A DNA stretch of 64,000 nucleotides from Magnetospirillum sp. (GTDB lineage Bacteria; Pseudomonadota; Alphaproteobacteria; CACIAM-22H2). The translations under genes and the position numbers were made by a program. Positions 51,617-59,466 of the stretch are shown piece after piece; within the stretch, counting starts at the first letter, position 1, and each line of letters opens with the position of its first letter. The stretch is from the NCBI GenBank assembly GCA_027532905.1, contig JAPZUA010000002.1:868001-932000 (forward strand), given 5' to 3'. The notes under the pieces are model-generated. The model did no database searches, was not told the origin of the DNA, and worked only from the letters and a program-made list of their open reading frames with translations.

Positions 51617-52423
51617 ATGACCGACACGACCGACAAACCCGCGCCGATTTCGCGGCTCCTGGCCATCATGGCCAAGCTGCGCCACCCGACCGAAGGCTGC
51701 CCCTGGGATCGCGAACAATCCTTCGCAACCATCGCCCCCTTCACGATCGAGGAAGCCTACGAAGTCGCCGACGCGATCGCGCAAAACGATCTTCCGGCCC
51801 TCAAGGAAGAGCTTGGCGATCTTCTGTTTCAGGTCGTGTTCCATGCGCGGCTGGCCGAAGAGCAAGGCCAGTTCGATTTCGACGCGATCGCCGAAGCCTT
51901 GTCCGACAAGATGGTGCGTCGCCACCCGCACGTGTTCGGTGCGGCCGACATCCGCAGTGCGGACGCGCAGACCGAAGCCTGGGAGACGCAAAAAGCGCAT
52001 GAGCGCAAAGCCAAGGACGCAGGCGCCGGAGCACTGAGCGGCGTACCGGTCGGCTTCCCTGCCCTGATGCGCGCGCAAAAACTCCAGAAGCGCGCAAGCC
52101 GCGTCGGCTTCGATTGGGGCGAAGCGTCGCTTGCTCTTGAGAAAGTCGCCGAAGAGGTCGAAGAGCTCGGTGCCGAACTAGCCGGCGGAACGCCGGCCGC
52201 GATCGAAGAGGAATTGGGCGATTTGCTGTTCTCGGTCGTCAATGTCGGCCGCCTAGCGGGCGCGGATGCGGAAACGGCGTTGCGCAACGCCAACGCCAAA
52301 TTCGAGCGGCGCTTCCGGCGCATCGAAGCGCTGCTGGCCGAACAAGGCAAGACGCCGGCACAGTCCAATCTGGCCGAAATGGACGCGCTGTGGGACCAGG
52401 CCAAACACGAAGAAAAATCCTGA
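51617..52423 (+). CDS. mazG: Nucleoside triphosphate pyrophosphohydrolase MazG
   Basis: A 268-residue MazG with two MazG-fold halves. The first has the substrate and metal motif: CPWDREQSF, EEAYEVADAI (EExxE) and EELGDLLFQVVFHA; the second half (VAEEVEELGAEL and EEELGDLLFSVVN) is an intact repeat. It hydrolyses noncanonical NTPs or ppGpp-related nucleotides. The dehydratase gene follows 16 bases downstream. Confidence 0.93.
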   Translation: MTDTTDKPAPISRLLAIMAKLRHPTEGCPWDREQSFATIAPFTIEEAYEVADAIAQNDLPALKEELGDLLFQVVFHARLAEEQGQFDFDAIAEALSDKMVRRHPHVFGAADIRSADAQTEAWETQKAHERKAKDAGAGALSGVPVGFPALMRAQKLQKRASRVGFDWGEASLALEKVAEEVEELGAELAGGTPAAIEEELGDLLFSVVNVGRLAGADAETALRNANAKFERRFRRIEALLAEQGKTPAQSNLAEMDALWDQAKHEEKS

Positions 52424-52439
52424 CGGGAGCCGCCGAAAA

Positions 52440-53417
52440 ATGACCGCCTTGCCTGTTTACGAAGACGTTCTGAAGGCCGCTGGCCGCATCAAGGGCCAAG
52501 CCGTGCGCACGCCGCTGCTGACCTCGCCGTCGCTGAACAAAAAGCTCGGCTGCCAGCTCTATGTGAAAGCCGAGCCCTTGCAACGCACGGGCTCGTTCAA
52601 GTTCCGCGGTGCCTACAACAAAATCTCGCAGATCCCCGCCGCCGACCGTGCCAAAGGCGTCGTTGCGTTTTCGTCCGGCAACCACGCGCAAGGTGTAGCG
52701 GCGGCGGCAACGATGCTGGGGCTGCCGTCCTGGATCATCATGCCGGCCGATGCGCCTGCGATCAAAATCGCGCGAACGCGCGAATTCGGCGCCTCGGTCG
52801 TCCCTTACGATCGCTACAAGGACGACCGCGAAGCGATGGGCCTCGAGCTGCAAGCAAAATACGGCGCCACTTTGGTGCGCCCCTACGACGACGCCGACAT
52901 TCTGTGCGGCCAAGGTACGCTCGGTCTCGAAATCGTCGAACAATGTCGCGAGTTCGGCGTGTCGCCCGACGCGGTCGTGGTGTGCTGCGGCGGCGGCGGG
53001 CTCGTCTCGGGCACCGCCCTCGCTTTGTCCGGTGCCGCACCAGGCGTGCCGGTCTACTCGGTCGAACCTGCCGATTTCGACGAAACCAAGCGCAGCCTCG
53101 TTTCGGGAAAACGCGAGAGCAATTCGCCCGACGCACGTTCGATCTGCGATGCGCTGCTGGCCCCCACCCCCGGCGAACTGACCTTTGCGCTCAACCGCGC
53201 GCTGCTCGCGGGCGGCCTGTCGGTAACCGACGACGAGGTTCGTGCCGCCATGCGCACCGTCTTCGTCGAGCTCAAACTTGTCGTCGAACCCGGCGGGGCC
53301 GTTGCAATTGCCAGCGTGCTCACGGGAAAACTGCCCACGGAAGGCAAAACGATCGTCGCCGTTGCCTCGGGCGGCAATGTCGACCCAGCATTGTTTGCCC
53401 AGATTATCGGCAGTTGA
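52440..53417 (+). CDS. Threonine/serine dehydratase (PLP-dependent)
   Basis: A 325-residue fold-type II PLP enzyme. The PLP Lys is in GSFKFRGA near residue 52, SSGNHAQG near 79 binds the substrate carboxylate, and CCGGGGLVSG near 183 holds the phosphate loop. It matches threonine ammonia-lyase/serine racemase relatives without the C-terminal ACT regulatory domain, so it probably is not feedback-controlled like IlvA. A CGGGAG ribosome site lies before the ATG. Confidence 0.9.
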   Translation: MTALPVYEDVLKAAGRIKGQAVRTPLLTSPSLNKKLGCQLYVKAEPLQRTGSFKFRGAYNKISQIPAADRAKGVVAFSSGNHAQGVAAAATMLGLPSWIIMPADAPAIKIARTREFGASVVPYDRYKDDREAMGLELQAKYGATLVRPYDDADILCGQGTLGLEIVEQCREFGVSPDAVVVCCGGGGLVSGTALALSGAAPGVPVYSVEPADFDETKRSLVSGKRESNSPDARSICDALLAPTPGELTFALNRALLAGGLSVTDDEVRAAMRTVFVELKLVVEPGGAVAIASVLTGKLPTEGKTIVAVASGGNVDPALFAQIIGS

Positions 53418-53421
53418 TGCC

Positions 53422-53542
53422 GAATTAGGCGGCAACTTGCCTCAAGGCGCCTTGTGCCGTCGCGATTGCGGGAATGGCCCTAGCCTTGCAAGCCGTTGCG
53501 ATCTCGTACGAGCCCCCAGCGCAGGCGACCTGCGCCTAATTC
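53422..53542 (+). repeat. Long-range inverted repeat in the leader of the binding-protein gene
   Basis: GAATTAGGCG (53422-53431) and CGCCTAATTC (53533-53542) are perfect complements about 100 bases apart, closing a potentially folded leader that ends 20 bases before the binding-protein ATG. The enclosed part also holds shorter pairs (for example AAGGCGCCTT). Structured-RNA function is possible but not shown. Confidence 0.4.
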
Positions 53543-53562
53543 AGATGAAAGGTTCTCTGCCA

Positions 53563-54606
53563 ATGACCAAATCGATTTCTCGGCGCAAATTCGGCCTCGG
53601 CGCCGCCGGTGCGATGGCTGCCGCGTCGCTCGCCGCCCCAGCTCTGGCGCAGGCGCGCACGCGCATCCGCTTCACCCTCGACGTCGATTTCTGGGGTCCG
53701 CAATCGAACTTCCTGCTCGGGCTCGAGCGCAACTTCTACGCCGAAGAAGGCCTCGACGTGACGATCGACGGCGGTGCGGGTTCGGGCCAGGCCGTCACAC
53801 GCGTGGCACAAGGCACCTACGAAATCGGCTTCGGCGATTTCGGCACGATGGCCCGCTTCACGGCCTCCAACCCGACCACGCCGGTCACCTCGTTCTTTGT
53901 GCTGTGGGACCTGCTGCAGCACGGCATCGTGTTCCGCAAGGGTGCTTTCGCCTCGCCCAAGGACATCGAAGGCAAGGTTCTCGCGGCTCCCGAGCCCGAC
54001 GCCGGGCGCCAGATGTTCCCGCTGTTCGCGCGTGCGGCCGGCATCGACATTTCGAAGGTCACGCTGCGCCATATCGACTTCCCTCTGCGCGAAACTCTCG
54101 TCGTGCGCGGCGAAGCGCAGGGTGCAACGGGCTTCGTGTCGTCGGTCGCGCTCAACATGGTGCGCGCCGGCGTGCCGCTCGACCAGATCGGCTGGTTCAG
54201 CTACGCCAGTGCCGGCATCGACCTGTTCGGCTCGACGATCTTCGCGCGCAAAGACTGGCTGGAGCGCAACCCGGATGCCGCCCGCGGCTTCGCCCGTGCC
54301 ACGGCGCGCTCGATGCAGGCGATGATCGCCGATCCGCGCGCCTCGATCCAGGCGGCCATCCGCCGCCAACCGCTCAACACGATGGAAGTCGAACTGCCGC
54401 GCTACCAGATGGTGCTCGAACAGTCGATCGTGACGCCGGCGACGCGTGCCGGCGGCATCGGCGTCGTCGATGCGGCACGCCTCGAGCGCAACATCAAGGC
54501 GCTGTGCGAAACCTTCAACATCACGCCGGTGCCCAGCAACGACACGATCTACACCAGCGCGTTCCTGCCGGCGGCCGATCTGCGCCGCCTGCCGCCGAAC
54601 GTCTAA
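53563..54606 (+). CDS. ABC transporter substrate-binding protein (NitT/TauT, NMT1-like), orphan
   Basis: A 347-residue periplasmic binding protein with a twin-arginine signal (SRRKFGLGAAGAMAAA) ending near ALAQA. The NMT1/SsuA-like domain has FYAEEGLDVTIDGGAGSGQAVT, IGFGDFGT and a middle region with two alpha/beta lobes. Such proteins bind taurine, nitrate, sulfonates, pyrimidine precursors or similar. There is no permease or ATPase gene nearby, so its partners are elsewhere. The ATG at 53563 follows AAAGG; a prior ATG at 53545 is possible. Confidence 0.85.
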   Translation: MTKSISRRKFGLGAAGAMAAASLAAPALAQARTRIRFTLDVDFWGPQSNFLLGLERNFYAEEGLDVTIDGGAGSGQAVTRVAQGTYEIGFGDFGTMARFTASNPTTPVTSFFVLWDLLQHGIVFRKGAFASPKDIEGKVLAAPEPDAGRQMFPLFARAAGIDISKVTLRHIDFPLRETLVVRGEAQGATGFVSSVALNMVRAGVPLDQIGWFSYASAGIDLFGSTIFARKDWLERNPDAARGFARATARSMQAMIADPRASIQAAIRRQPLNTMEVELPRYQMVLEQSIVTPATRAGGIGVVDAARLERNIKALCETFNITPVPSNDTIYTSAFLPAADLRRLPPNV

Positions 54607-54629
54607 CAGACCTGCAAGCGCCACAAACG

Positions 54630-54665
54630 ACGGCCGATCGGGTTCGCCCGGTCGGCCGTTTTTCT
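54630..54665 (+). terminator. Rho-independent terminator of the binding-protein gene
   Basis: ACGGCCGATCGGG-TTCG-CCCGGTCGGCCGT forms a strong stem (13 pairs, one G-T) followed by a TTTTTCTT tract, 23 bases after the stop. Confidence 0.85.
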
Positions 54666-54744
54666 TTGGGGCGCGCGCTTGCGCCGTCCGACGCGGCACG
54701 GCATGCTGGCGGCGTACCGCAATCGTGCGAAAGGGAGACGATCC

Positions 54745-55275
54745 GTGGCGCGCTCGTCGGGCCTGCTCCATACGCGCAAAGACGTTCAGACGCTGCTTGC
54801 AGCACTGGAAACGCACGCCGACAAGGTCATCGCCGCCGCCAAGGAAGCCTCGCAGGCCCTGTCGGAAGAGGAATTCGGCATCTATTCGCGCTTCCGCGGC
54901 CATTGCGACGATTTCGACACGCTGGCGATCGTGATCGAGTATCGCCTCAAGAACATGCGCACGGGGCGCGACATGGCGCTCGAAAAACAGTTCGAAGAAC
55001 TCGGGATTTTCATGCTCACGGCCACGCTGCAGACCAGCCTGCATTTCCTCAAGATCCTATCGACGCGCAACGAATTGCCGCTCGGCTCGAAAGACATATT
55101 CCTCGGCGAGTTGCGCAATCTCTACCGCGTCAAACAGATGCTCGAGCAAGACCGCTACCGCAAAAAAGTGTCGTCGCGCGCGGTCAAGGACATCGAAACG
55201 GCCGAAGATATCCTGGGCGTCATCATCGAACGGGCACCGAGCCTCCTGCAGCTCGAAACCGGCGAACTCGCATGA
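54745..55275 (+). CDS. Uncharacterised helical protein, first of a tandem paralogous pair
   Basis: A 176-residue cytoplasmic protein with no recognised family, signal peptide or membrane segment; predicted largely helical, with Ala/Glu/Leu-rich heptad-like stretches. It shares several blocks with the next gene: CDDFDTLAIVIEYRLK, SLHFLKIL....ELPLG..D.F..ELR.LY and IIERAPSLL. Start is GTG with AAGGGAGA 6 bases ahead. The final ATGA overlaps the next gene. It follows the binding-protein terminator, so the pair is a separate unit. Confidence 0.72.
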   Translation: MARSSGLLHTRKDVQTLLAALETHADKVIAAAKEASQALSEEEFGIYSRFRGHCDDFDTLAIVIEYRLKNMRTGRDMALEKQFEELGIFMLTATLQTSLHFLKILSTRNELPLGSKDIFLGELRNLYRVKQMLEQDRYRKKVSSRAVKDIETAEDILGVIIERAPSLLQLETGELA

Positions 55276-55805
55276 TCTCCACCTCCACCAAGATCGACCG
55301 CGAAAACGAGCAGGTCGCCGAGAAGGTGCGCGAAATGCTGTCGGCGCTCGAGCGCGGTGCCACCCGCGTCGTGACGGCAGCCCAGCAGGCCGCCAACGAC
55401 GCCAACGACGACAAATTCAAGGCTTACGTGGCGTTCCGCGAATATGTCGACGATTTCGACACGCTCGCCATCGTCATCGAATACAAGATCAAGCGCCTGC
55501 GCGACGGCAAGGCCGATAAACTGTCCGAAAAATTCGTCGAGCTCACCGGGTTCATGCTGTCTGCCATCGTGACGGCGAGCCTGCATTTTCTGCGCATCCT
55601 CGCCGAAAAACGCGAATTGCCGCTGGGGGCGCGCGACGTCTTCATGTCCGAATTGCGCAGCCTCTACCACGCCAAAGAGCGCATCGAGACCGAGCGCTAC
55701 GCGCATTTGCTGACCGACCGCACCAAGAGCGATCTGGCGGCGGCCGAACAGATTCTCGAAGTCGTGATCGAGCGCGCACCCAAATTGCTCAATTTCGACG
55801 ATTAG
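55272..55805 (+). CDS. Uncharacterised helical protein, second of a tandem paralogous pair
   Basis: A 177-residue paralogue of the preceding gene, starting at ATG overlapping its stop. Shared blocks include DDFDTLAIVIEYKIK, SLHFLRILAEKRELPLG, ELRSLYHAKERIE and VVIERAPKLL, so the two come from a duplication and may form a heteromer. Function is unknown; the high Ala/Glu content suggests a coiled-coil-like or helical bundle. It is convergent with the small secreted protein gene. Confidence 0.72.
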   Translation: MISTSTKIDRENEQVAEKVREMLSALERGATRVVTAAQQAANDANDDKFKAYVAFREYVDDFDTLAIVIEYKIKRLRDGKADKLSEKFVELTGFMLSAIVTASLHFLRILAEKRELPLGARDVFMSELRSLYHAKERIETERYAHLLTDRTKSDLAAAEQILEVVIERAPKLLNFDD

Positions 55806-55810
55806 GGCCG

Positions 55811-56062
55811 TCAGCGCGGTCTGTTTTTGGCGCGGCCCTGGATGATTTTGCGCTCGACCGCGCGCTCGCAGCGCAGGCGCTGCAGGCTCGCTTTGCTCTG
55901 GCTTTCGCGCAAATCACGGTTGGTCTGGACCGCATAGCGCTTAAGCTCGCGCGCATAAAGCGCGTCGCAGTCGGCATAGGTGCTCGGCTCGCGGTTCTGG
56001 GCGACGCTTTGCGTTGCCAGGGCAACGAATCCGATAACGGCGAGACCAAAAACGATGCGCAT
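55811..56062 (-). CDS. Small secreted protein
   Basis: An 83-residue product with a clear signal peptide (RIVFGLAVIGFVALATQSVAQ), then a short, basic, mostly helical domain with two Cys (YADCDALYARELKRYAVQ and LRCERAVE) that could form a disulfide. No family is recognised. It lies alone between convergent and divergent neighbours. Confidence 0.62.
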   Translation of the reverse strand: MRIVFGLAVIGFVALATQSVAQNREPSTYADCDALYARELKRYAVQTNRDLRESQSKASLQRLRCERAVERKIIQGRAKNRPR

Positions 56063-56160
56063 ATCGCAGCATAATTGAAGCGCTACATCACTGGCAAATT
56101 GCAGATTATTTCTTCTGAATCAGAGTCTTAGTTATCTTTATCGATTTCTAATAAAAACAT

Positions 56161-56188
56161 TTGACCTTTTTTAAAAATTTGATATAAA
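56161..56188 (+). promoter_or_regulatory. Sigma-70-type promoter of an intergenic transcript
   Basis: TTGACC (56161-56166) and TATAAA (56183-56188) with a 16-base spacer inside an AT-rich patch (56090-56190). A start near 56195 would read rightwards into the candidate small RNA. Confidence 0.6.
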
Positions 56189-56194
56189 TACTTT

Positions 56195-56334
56195 GGCTTG
56201 GGTAGATGATACTCAAACGGGTTCTGCAGGAGGCTTCTCCACCTCTTTGCGCCCAATAACTTGGCTAAGCTGGTCCCTTGGCCTGGTCGGCCGACCTGCG
56301 GTTCGTCGCGGTTCCGCAGGTCGGCCAAATTTTT
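56195..56334 (+). ncRNA. Candidate small RNA
   Basis: No convincing ORF lies between the promoter and a strong terminator about 100 bases on. The predicted transcript has a 5' hairpin (TTGGGTA/TACTCAA at 56198-56216, loop GATGA), a short GGAG/CTCC hairpin near 56230, and an exposed CCACCTCTTT segment that resembles an anti-Shine-Dalgarno region. Transcription is inferred from the elements only. The terminator hairpin is listed separately. Confidence 0.5.
56289..56334 (+). terminator. Rho-independent terminator of the candidate small RNA
   Basis: GGCCGACCTGCGG (56289-56301) pairs perfectly with CCGCAGGTCGGCC (56314-56326), loop of 12 bases, followed by AAATTTTT. It ends 33 bases before the next ATG. 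Confidence 0.75.
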
Positions 56335-56366
56335 GCGCATCGGCCCGAAAAGCGCTAAAATGTGAC

Positions 56367-56741
56367 ATGGATCCAATTGAGGCCTCTGCCCAACTCGACA
56401 AAACGGCATTGCAGATTCTGGCATCGTCGGTCGGAACCATTTTGGGTGAACAGTCGAAAATCCACCAATTCGTGAAATTGGCGGCCGAACGCCCGTCCAG
56501 CATCAATATGGACCGTGCACGCCGCACGTTCGATGCCCTGCCCGTCTACCAGCGCAAACGCGTCGCCGAAACGGCCGAGGGCACTGCGCACAAGCAGAAG
56601 AGCAGCTCGTCGATGGCGGCGATTTTGAACCGCCTCAGCAACGAGCACCCAAAGCCGCGCGCCAAACCGAGCGAGATGCCGCCGCCGCCGGAGACCAAAG
56701 CGCCGATCAAAAAGGTCGCCCGCGAAGTCGCCTGGAAATAA
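56367..56741 (+). CDS. Hypothetical protein
   Basis: A 124-residue protein beginning MDPIEASAQLDKTALQILAS. Its first 70 residues look helical (IHQFVKLAAERPSSINMDRARRTFDALP), and the C-terminal third is Lys/Pro-rich and probably disordered (KPRAKPSEMPPPPETKAPIKK). The frame is open upstream to 56193, but that part crosses the terminator hairpin, so the ATG at 56367 is used. No family is recognised. Confidence 0.6.
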   Translation: MDPIEASAQLDKTALQILASSVGTILGEQSKIHQFVKLAAERPSSINMDRARRTFDALPVYQRKRVAETAEGTAHKQKSSSSMAAILNRLSNEHPKPRAKPSEMPPPPETKAPIKKVAREVAWK

Positions 56742-56806
56742 ACCGCCAAAATCGGTTACAGAGCCGCCGCTGGACCCAGCGCGAAAATTGTGTAGGTTCG
56801 CGCTCC

Positions 56807-57532
56807 ATGGACCCCAGCGAACTCGAAGCGCGCCTGCTGTATCGCGACGGCATGATGCTGATTCTGGACAAGCCACCGGGGCTTGCCGTGCATGCGGGCC
56901 CGCGCGGTGGGCCAAGCTTGCGCGACGATCTCGACGGGCTGCGCTTCGGCCTGCCGCAAGCGCCCGAGCTTGCACATCGTCTCGACCGCGATACCAGCGG
57001 CTGTCTGGTGCTGGGGCGCCATCGCAAGGCGCTCGCCAGACTCGGCAAGCTGTTCGCCGAAGGCCAAGTCCGCAAAACCTACTGGGCGATCGTCGTCGGC
57101 AAACCGCCGCAAGCGGCAGGCCTCATCGATCTGCCGCTACTGAAAGAGAATCGCAAATCCGGCTGGCGCATGAAGGTCGATGCCAAGGGCCAAGCCTCGC
57201 AGACCGAATACAGCACGATTGGAAGCGTGGACGGCAGCACGGGCGCCTTGACTTGGCTGTCGCTTGCCCCCAAAACCGGCCGCACGCATCAGTTGCGCGT
57301 GCATCTGGCGGCGATCGGCTGCCCGATCCTCGGCGATCCAGTCTATGGCGGCGATGCGACGAAAGCGGCAGAATTCCCGCTGCATCTGCATGCGCGCGAA
57401 ATCCGCGTGCCGCTTTATCCGCGCCGTGCCCCCATCAAAGCGGTCGCCGAAGTTCCGGCGCATATGCACGTGGCCATGCGAAGCTGCGGCTGGAAGGACG
57501 GCCCGCGCGAAGCACAAGTCCCCGCGGCCTGA
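56807..57532 (+). CDS. RluA-family pseudouridine synthase
   Basis: A 241-residue pseudouridine synthase. ILDKPPGLAVHAGP and the catalytic-Asp block HRLDRDTSGCLVLG (Asp near residue 62) are clear, followed by GRTHQLRVHLAAIGCPILGD. No S4 domain is present. The target base in rRNA or tRNA cannot be read from sequence. It lies in a run with two RNA methyltransferase genes. Confidence 0.93.
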   Translation: MDPSELEARLLYRDGMMLILDKPPGLAVHAGPRGGPSLRDDLDGLRFGLPQAPELAHRLDRDTSGCLVLGRHRKALARLGKLFAEGQVRKTYWAIVVGKPPQAAGLIDLPLLKENRKSGWRMKVDAKGQASQTEYSTIGSVDGSTGALTWLSLAPKTGRTHQLRVHLAAIGCPILGDPVYGGDATKAAEFPLHLHAREIRVPLYPRRAPIKAVAEVPAHMHVAMRSCGWKDGPREAQVPAA

Positions 57533-57545
57533 TGCCCCGCCGCTA

Positions 57546-58505
57546 ATGCTCGCCGCCGACACCGATCGCAACAGCCCGTTTGTAATGGCCGCGTCGTTGC
57601 GCGACACGCGCCGCGGCGTCCTCGCGGGGCTCGCTTTGTCGCTACTGCTGCATTTGCTGCTTGGGTTGCTTTGGCTCGATCTCACGCCAATGAATCTCGC
57701 CGATGCCGGCACGGATTTGGTCGCGATCGAGCTCGTCAACGAGCCGCCGCCCATCCCTACGCCGCCGCCGCCGCCCGCACCGCCGCCACCCCCGCCGCCG
57801 CCTGCGCCAGAACCCCCGCCGCCACCTCCGCCGCCGGCGGCACCAGCACCGCCGCCGCCCCCGCCGCCGGCCGCGGCCGCCGCTCCGCCCTTGCCGCCGC
57901 CCTCGGTCGTGCAGCGCGAGACGGCGCGCAACGCCGAACGTTCGTCGTCGCCAAACCAAGCCCCGGTCCGCCCGCCGACGGGCGGCACGTTCGCATCGCC
58001 GCCAACCCAGGCCGCCCCTGCGCCGCAGCCCGCAAGCCGCGACGGGTTGCTTGCCCCCGCCCCGCCGCGCCCGCGCGACGAGCCGCGCGGACTTTCCGCC
58101 ATTCGCGGCCCCGTGCAGCCGCCGTCGGGCGGCCCGCCCGGCGAAAGCCTGACCCAAAGCGAAATCGACCATCTGCTGGCGCAGGTCTTCGCCGTGTGGA
58201 TTTTCGATTTCCGCAACCCGCGCTTTCGCGATCTCACGATCGTGGGCGCGTTCGAACTCAAACCCGACGGCACACTCTCCGCCCCGTTCGGCGCCTACGA
58301 TCCGTGGCGCCCCGATCGCATGATCGCCGACTACGAAACGCTTTTGGCACGCCCCGATCTGCGCGAGCAGCGGACGGTCATGGAGAGTTTCTTGGGAGCC
58401 ATGCGCCAGGCCCAGCCTTTCGCGCGCCAACCCGACGCCCCGCCGCTGACGGCACCGAAAATCCTTCGGTTCTCGTTCCGGCTTGGGGATCTGATGCCGC
58501 CCTGA
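57546..58505 (+). CDS. TonB/TolA-like proline-rich periplasmic-spanning protein
   Basis: A 319-residue protein: short cytoplasmic start, one hydrophobic anchor (VLAGLALSLLLHLLLGLLWL, about 26-45), a very long Pro/Ala stretch (about 70-190, including runs of 6-8 Pro), and a C-terminal globular region (SLTQSEIDHLLAQVFAVWIFDF...) that resembles a TolA/TonB-type C-domain but lacks the usual YP motif. It could couple inner-membrane energy to the envelope; no exbB/exbD or tolQ/R genes are near. Thirteen bases after the RluA-like gene. Confidence 0.65.
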   Translation: MLAADTDRNSPFVMAASLRDTRRGVLAGLALSLLLHLLLGLLWLDLTPMNLADAGTDLVAIELVNEPPPIPTPPPPPAPPPPPPPPAPEPPPPPPPPAAPAPPPPPPPAAAAAPPLPPPSVVQRETARNAERSSSPNQAPVRPPTGGTFASPPTQAAPAPQPASRDGLLAPAPPRPRDEPRGLSAIRGPVQPPSGGPPGESLTQSEIDHLLAQVFAVWIFDFRNPRFRDLTIVGAFELKPDGTLSAPFGAYDPWRPDRMIADYETLLARPDLREQRTVMESFLGAMRQAQPFARQPDAPPLTAPKILRFSFRLGDLMPP

Positions 58506-58539
58506 TAGCGTGCCCCTTCAGCAGACAGGTTCATCCCAC

Positions 58540-59466
58540 GTGCCGCCACATCTTGCCATTCTGACGACCCCAGGCTGGGACGATTACGCATTGCTCGACA
58601 GCGGTGCGGGCAAAAAGCTCGAACGCTTCGGTGCCAACACGATCGTGCGCCCGGAGCCGCAGGCGATTTGGCAGCCGTCGGGTGCCGCGTCTGCGTGGGA
58701 CGCGGCCGACGCGTTTTTCGACGCCAAGCCCGGCGACAGCAAAGCGGGCGACGAGGACGACAATTGGGGCCGCTGGCGCTTTGCGCGCGACCTCGCCCCC
58801 GAATGGCCCGTTGCCTATCGCGACATTCGCGTGGCCTGCCGCTTCACGGCGTTTCGCCATGTCGGTCTGTTTCCCGAGCAAGCGCCGCATTGGGATTGGG
58901 TTGCCGAACGCAAGCCCGCGGTCGAGGGCGGTGCGCGGCCAAAGCTCCTCAATCTCTTTGCGTATACGGGGGCCGCAAGCCTCGTGGCGGCTGCAGCCGG
59001 CTACGAAGTCACGCATGTGGACGCATCCAAAAAAGCCATCGCCTGGGCCAAAGAAAACCAAGCTGCCTCGGGCCTCACGCAAGCGCCGATCCGCTGGATC
59101 TGCGAAGACGCCACCAAGTTCGTCGCGCGCGAGGTTCGGCGCGGCAATCGCTATCACGGCATCCTGCTCGATCCGCCCAAATTTGGCCGCGGTCCTGCCA
59201 ACGAAACCTGGCGCATCGAAGAAGGCTTGATGCCGATGCTGGCCGACTGCGCCACACTGCTCGCCCCCGGCCCGTCTTTCCTGATGCTGACCGCCTATGC
59301 GATTCGGCTTTCCGCCTTGTCGCTGCTCGAGGCCGCGCGCGATCCGCTGAGTACCCTTGGCGGCACGCTCGAGGCAGGCGAACTCGCCGTGGCCCAACGC
59401 GCAGGCGGTCGATTCTTGTCGACGTCGCTCTATGTGCGCTGGACCGGCCCCGGAAGCGCGCCATGA
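58540..59466 (+). CDS. Class I SAM-dependent (RlmI-like) RNA methyltransferase
   Basis: A 308-residue methyltransferase of the RlmI/RlmL-C group. It begins PPHLAILTTPGWDDYALLDSG, has LLNLFAYTGAASLVAAAAG (SAM motif I) near residue 140, CEDATKFV, and LDPPKFGRGP (the DPPxF catalytic motif). It would methylate cytosine or guanine in 23S rRNA. Start is uncertain: GTG at 58540 is used, and GTG at 58510 (adding 10 residues) is possible. Its TGA overlaps the TrmH gene. Confidence 0.85.
   Translation: MPPHLAILTTPGWDDYALLDSGAGKKLERFGANTIVRPEPQAIWQPSGAASAWDAADAFFDAKPGDSKAGDEDDNWGRWRFARDLAPEWPVAYRDIRVACRFTAFRHVGLFPEQAPHWDWVAERKPAVEGGARPKLLNLFAYTGAASLVAAAAGYEVTHVDASKKAIAWAKENQAASGLTQAPIRWICEDATKFVAREVRRGNRYHGILLDPPKFGRGPANETWRIEEGLMPMLADCATLLAPGPSFLMLTAYAIRLSALSLLEAARDPLSTLGGTLEAGELAVAQRAGGRFLSTSLYVRWTGPGSAP

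Noticed and set aside
53418-53562. TPP riboswitch ahead of the NMT1-like binding protein
   Set aside because: The CTGAGA and other core TPP motifs are absent; only an undefined long-range pairing is seen.
56128-56424. 98-codon minus-strand frame across the candidate small RNA
   Set aside because: It crosses the terminator hairpin and AT-rich promoter and has no ribosome site or family resemblance.
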